Source: Sulfurimonas sp. (lineage in GTDB: Bacteria > Campylobacterota > Campylobacteria > Campylobacterales > Sulfurimonadaceae). Taken from it: DNA of 64,000 bases. The notes under the pieces are model-generated. The model was not told the origin of the DNA, searched no databases, and saw nothing but the letters and a program-made list of their open reading frames with translations. The position numbers were made by a program, and so were the translations under genes. Shown piece after piece: positions 60,655 to 64,000 of the stretch. The stretch's first letter is position 1; every line of letters begins with the position of its first letter. The stretch lies in contig JAQUFE010000003.1 in the NCBI GenBank assembly GCA_028684815.1, positions 29,708-93,707 of the forward strand, read 5' to 3'.

Positions 60655-60768
60655 TCATCCTGAGATTCCGTGTCAAGCACGGAATGACGGAGGATTTTAT
60701 CATCCTGAGGTTCCGCGTCAAGCACGGGATGACAAAGTATTTTGTCATCCTGAACTTGATTCAGGATC
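60655..60768. repeat. Cluster of dispersed palindromic repeats (TCATCCTGAGATTCCGTGTCAAGCACGGAATGACGG-like x2 and TCATCCTGAACTTGATTCAGGATC)
   Basis: Near-identical units at 60655-60690, 60699-60733, 60744-60768; related sequences at 22036-22095. Confidence 0.8.
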
Positions 60769-60803
60769 TCTCGTTTCGTATCTAAATGAAACTCATCTCT
60801 TGT

Positions 60804-62084
60804 TTACTTAAATTCTACTTTTGTTATCTTTTGTAGTAGCTCAAAAAAGTTTGGAAAAGATGTGTTTATGCACTCTATATCAGTCACATTCATCCCGCAT
60901 CTAAGCCCAGCGATAATAAAACTCATGGCGATTCTATGATCTCCATGGCTATCAACTCTCGCACTTTTCATCTCGCTACCCACAACCTTATAGCCATCTT
61001 TGTACTCATGAACTTCTATGCCAGATGAACGCAGTCCTTCAACTACTGTAGAGATTCTGTCGCACTCTTTTACACGCAATTCTTCGGCATTTTTTACAAG
61101 ACTCTCACCTTCTGCACAAGCAAAAGCGATAGAGAGTGCTGGAAGCTCATCTATAAGCCATGAGATGTTATCTTCTACTACGATGCCCTTAAGCGGAGCA
61201 TATTTTACATGTATATTGCCTATTGGCTCGTATCTGTTCTCAGTTAGTTCGTAACTAATATCAGCTCCCATTCTCTCTAATGCCTTAAAAGCTTCTATGC
61301 GAGTAGGATTTAGCGTAACGCCTTCTAAAACTATACTCGCATCTGGAGTGATAGCCGCAGCCACTGCAAAGAAAAAGGCACTTGATGGATCAGCTGGAAC
61401 TCTAAGCTCAAGGGGAGAGAGAAGCTTTTTCATTGGAGCTATTGTAGTCGTTAATCCATCTGTTTTTATATCTGCACCCATTCCTTTGAGCATTCTCTCA
61501 GTATGGTCACGAGAGAGTTCAGGCTCGCTAAACGAGCAGACTCCATCAGCGCTAAGTGCTGCTAAAATCATACAAGATTTAACCTGCGCAGATGCGATTT
61601 TGCTTCTATAATCAAAGGCTTTAAGTTTAGCTCCACGGATACTAAGCGGAGCTAGATTTCCTTCATCTCTACCATCTATCATAGCACCAATTTCACGCAA
61701 AGGTTCTGTTACTCTTTTCATTGGACGCTTACGTAGATATTTATCGCCAGTTAAGATAAAGTGACCTTTTGCAGAACTTAAAAGTCCACAAAAAAGTCTG
61801 ATGCCAGTTCCAGAGTTTCCACAATCTAAAATCTCAAAAGACTCTTTTATTCCATTTGAAGTGATCTTAATAGTCTCTCCATCATCTTCAATTTTCGCAC
61901 CTAGATTTTTAACAATCTCTAATGAGTTCAAAGTATCCTCAGCTCTTAGAAAGTTTTTTATCTCACTAGTTCCATCTGCTAGCATAGCAAACATAGCACA
62001 GCGGTGTGATATTGATTTATCAGATGCGATATTGTCTATTTTAAGAGAAAAACTACTCGTACTACTAACTATGACTTCGCTCAT
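60804..62084 (-). CDS. aroA: 3-phosphoshikimate 1-carboxyvinyltransferase
   Basis: [41 protein letters not shown]. Confidence 0.96.
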   Translation of the reverse strand: MSEVIVSSTSSFSLKIDNIASDKSISHRCAMFAMLADGTSEIKNFLRAEDTLNSLEIVKNLGAKIEDDGETIKITSNGIKESFEILDCGNSGTGIRLFCGLLSSAKGHFILTGDKYLRKRPMKRVTEPLREIGAMIDGRDEGNLAPLSIRGAKLKAFDYRSKIASAQVKSCMILAALSADGVCSFSEPELSRDHTERMLKGMGADIKTDGLTTTIAPMKKLLSPLELRVPADPSSAFFFAVAAAITPDASIVLEGVTLNPTRIEAFKALERMGADISYELTENRYEPIGNIHVKYAPLKGIVVEDNISWLIDELPALSIAFACAEGESLVKNAEELRVKECDRISTVVEGLRSSGIEVHEYKDGYKVVGSEMKSARVDSHGDHRIAMSFIIAGLRCGMNVTDIECINTSFPNFFELLQKITKVEFK

Positions 62085-64000
62085 CTAAGCCCTACTTTTA
62101 ACTCTTCATTTAGAGATTTTAAAATAGTGTCCATAGTCGATGTGATGTCATCTTCTTCTAATGTTTTCTCATACGACTGAAGCACAAAACGGATAGAAAG
62201 ACTCATGTTTTTCCCTAAAGCTTTATCACTATATCTATCCACTGGATAAAATCTAATAAGCTCTTTTGTTGCATTTTTTTCAATCACATTCTTAACTTCT
62301 TCATACTTCATAGACTTTGGCATTATGATACTTAAATCTCTTATAGATGATTGATACTTTGATGATGTTTTTGCAGTCTTTAGTCCAAACTCAAGTTTAG
62401 TAAAATCAAGCTCACAAAGGTAAGTAGCCTCAAGGTCATAGTTCTCTTCAACGCTAGGATGCAGACGAAAAAGCTCTCCTATTATCTCACCATTTTGTAT
62501 AACTGATGCACATTGATAAATATGAGATAATTTATGCTTAGTCTCATATTCTTTGAGTGTAAATTCTCCGATAATATCTGAGATTTTTTGACTAAAACAT
62601 GCAAAATCAACACTTTGAGGTTTGCCAGCATTTATCAGGCTATCTCTCTCTTTATCTCCACTAAAGATAAAAGCTATCTTTAGAGACTCCTCTCTACTTG
62701 GGCTAAAAACTGAACCAACTTCAAAGAGTTTTACAGAGTTTATCCCATTTTTTACATTATGTGAGGCCGCTTTTAGTAGCCCCGTTAGGAGCGTAGGTCT
62801 AAGAGTATCAAGTGTGTTTACTATTGGGTTTAGAAGTTCTAAATCTTCATGAGTTGTCTCAAACCCATACTCTGTTAAAACTTTTTTCTCATCAAAAACA
62901 AAGGCGACATTTTCAAAAAAACCACTCTGTGCAGCTCTGTGTCTATATATAGTTCTTTTTTTGTATGCAAAATAGTCATCTTGAAGCTTAGAAGATTCAG
63001 CAAAAACAAAAGGCTTAGAAGGGATGTTGTCTATCCCAACAAGGCGCACTATCTCCTCAACTATATCTTGCTTATTTGTGATGTCGTGACGAAATCTAGG
63101 CACAGTGATAACAAAGTTATCTTGTGATGATTTATTTGTATCAAAACCTAAATTTCTTAAAATCTTAGTGATTCTAACTCTATCAATCTCAGCGCCAATA
63201 ATCTCATCAATCTCTTTTTTTGTAACAGTTATAATCTTATCTTCATAAGAGTCACCAAGCTCTATAGTTCCGCCATAAACAAGCGAAGATGAGTAAGATT
63301 CTATGATATTTAGACAAAAATCAAGCCCTTGATTAAGCTCAGGTTCACTTCCTCTTGATGTTCTGTAGTACATTGGTCCAGAGTCTATTTTCGACTCTTG
63401 CATTTTTTTAGAGATAATATCTGGCGGAATATAACTTGCCTCTATTAAAACAGTAGACTCTTCATCTTTTGCTTTAGATGCATCTTCTTGAATAATTCCA
63501 ATAGTTGATGCTTTCTCATCACTTGCACTAGAGTAGATGCTAGCATAAGAATTTTCATCTTTTTTAAGTTCTATCTTTGCTATGGATTCTCCATTTGCAG
63601 AGAAAAATCCATAATCATAAACTCTCAGAATAACACCACTGCTATGCGTTACATATAGCATAAGTGATTCTATATCTGTACCTCTTGACTCATCTAACTG
63701 AGCTAGCCTTAGCTTGACTATAAGAGGAAGAGCTAACTCTTTTATATCAACTGCTCTGTAGCGGAGATTCACATCAAGTTGAGCTTCATGTGAAAGGCTT
63801 AAAATTCGCCCTATTCCAACTCTTTTGTCTTCATCTTCATTTACCAAAGTCTCTATAAGAGGTTTATCATAAGCTGCACTTAAATCTCTTGCAACACCTC
63901 TAATACTTAGGCAGTCTCCACGATTTGCAGTAAGTTCTATCTCGATTAGATCATCATTTAGTGCAGCGATTGTGCAAACTTCTTGACCGAGTTCATACTC
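62081..64000 (-). CDS. pheT: Phenylalanyl-tRNA synthetase beta subunit, 5' truncated by window edge
   Basis: Frame stays open from 63847 through 64000 ([52 protein letters not shown]...); B5 domain and FDX-ACB C-terminus. Confidence 0.95.
   Translation of the reverse strand, partial: EYELGQEVCTIAALNDDLIEIELTANRGDCLSIRGVARDLSAAYDKPLIETLVNEDEDKRVGIGRILSLSHEAQLDVNLRYRAVDIKELALPLIVKLRLAQLDESRGTDIESLMLYVTHSSGVILRVYDYGFFSANGESIAKIELKKDENSYASIYSSASDEKASTIGIIQEDASKAKDEESTVLIEASYIPPDIISKKMQESKIDSGPMYYRTSRGSEPELNQGLDFCLNIIESYSSSLVYGGTIELGDSYEDKIITVTKKEIDEIIGAEIDRVRITKILRNLGFDTNKSSQDNFVITVPRFRHDITNKQDIVEEIVRLVGIDNIPSKPFVFAESSKLQDDYFAYKKRTIYRHRAAQSGFFENVAFVFDEKKVLTEYGFETTHEDLELLNPIVNTLDTLRPTLLTGLLKAASHNVKNGINSVKLFEVGSVFSPSREESLKIAFIFSGDKERDSLINAGKPQSVDFACFSQKISDIIGEFTLKEYETKHKLSHIYQCASVIQNGEIIGELFRLHPSVEENYDLEATYLCELDFTKLEFGLKTAKTSSKYQSSIRDLSIIMPKSMKYEEVKNVIEKNATKELIRFYPVDRYSDKALGKNMSLSIRFVLQSYEKTLEEDDITSTMDTILKSLNEELKVGLR

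Noticed and set aside
59787-60725. IspH start at 60725 as in the ORF track
   Set aside because: The extra N-terminus is encoded by dispersed palindromes; the conserved start MKIELAENYGFCFG is at 60620.

Overview
The window is about 64 kb of dense, low-GC, mostly core chromosome. Gene content and order (split ATP synthase, Tol/Pal next to atpC, Sec-type Fdh operon, Csd-like peptidases) suggest a Campylobacterota (Sulfurimonas-like) bacterium; the taxonomy is inference. From left to right: the end of a probable Csd6/Pgp2-like protein plus an M99 Csd4-like peptidase; an MSHA/T2SS-like pilus assembly operon (I-J-K-L-M-N-orf-E-G) with no pilin gene in view; housekeeping genes (yigZ, yebC, ttcA, mtnN); an RbbA-type ABC exporter with HlyD and an unusual TolC fusion; fabD, slyD, tol-pal, atp(F'FHAGDC), parAB, birA, fmt, proB, obg, rpmA, rplU; a membrane-anchored binding protein/histidine kinase/response regulator set divergent from a large selenocysteine formate dehydrogenase operon; then serA, rpsA, a DUF502 gene, ispH, aroA and a 5'-truncated pheT. 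The best leads cluster around the Fdh operon: (a) fdhA reads through an in-frame UGA with a hairpin just downstream; (b) a divergent NifS-like protein after fdhD keeps the PLP lysine and catalytic cysteine but appears to lack the usual His and Asp; (c) three tandem hairpins with compensatory arm changes sit directly before that gene, and two related-looking structured elements follow it. Other leads are a TolC protein with a substrate-binding-like N-terminal domain, a short hsdR-like relic next to a long palindrome, and a duplicated ispH 3' tail. All family calls are by eye; no searches were run.
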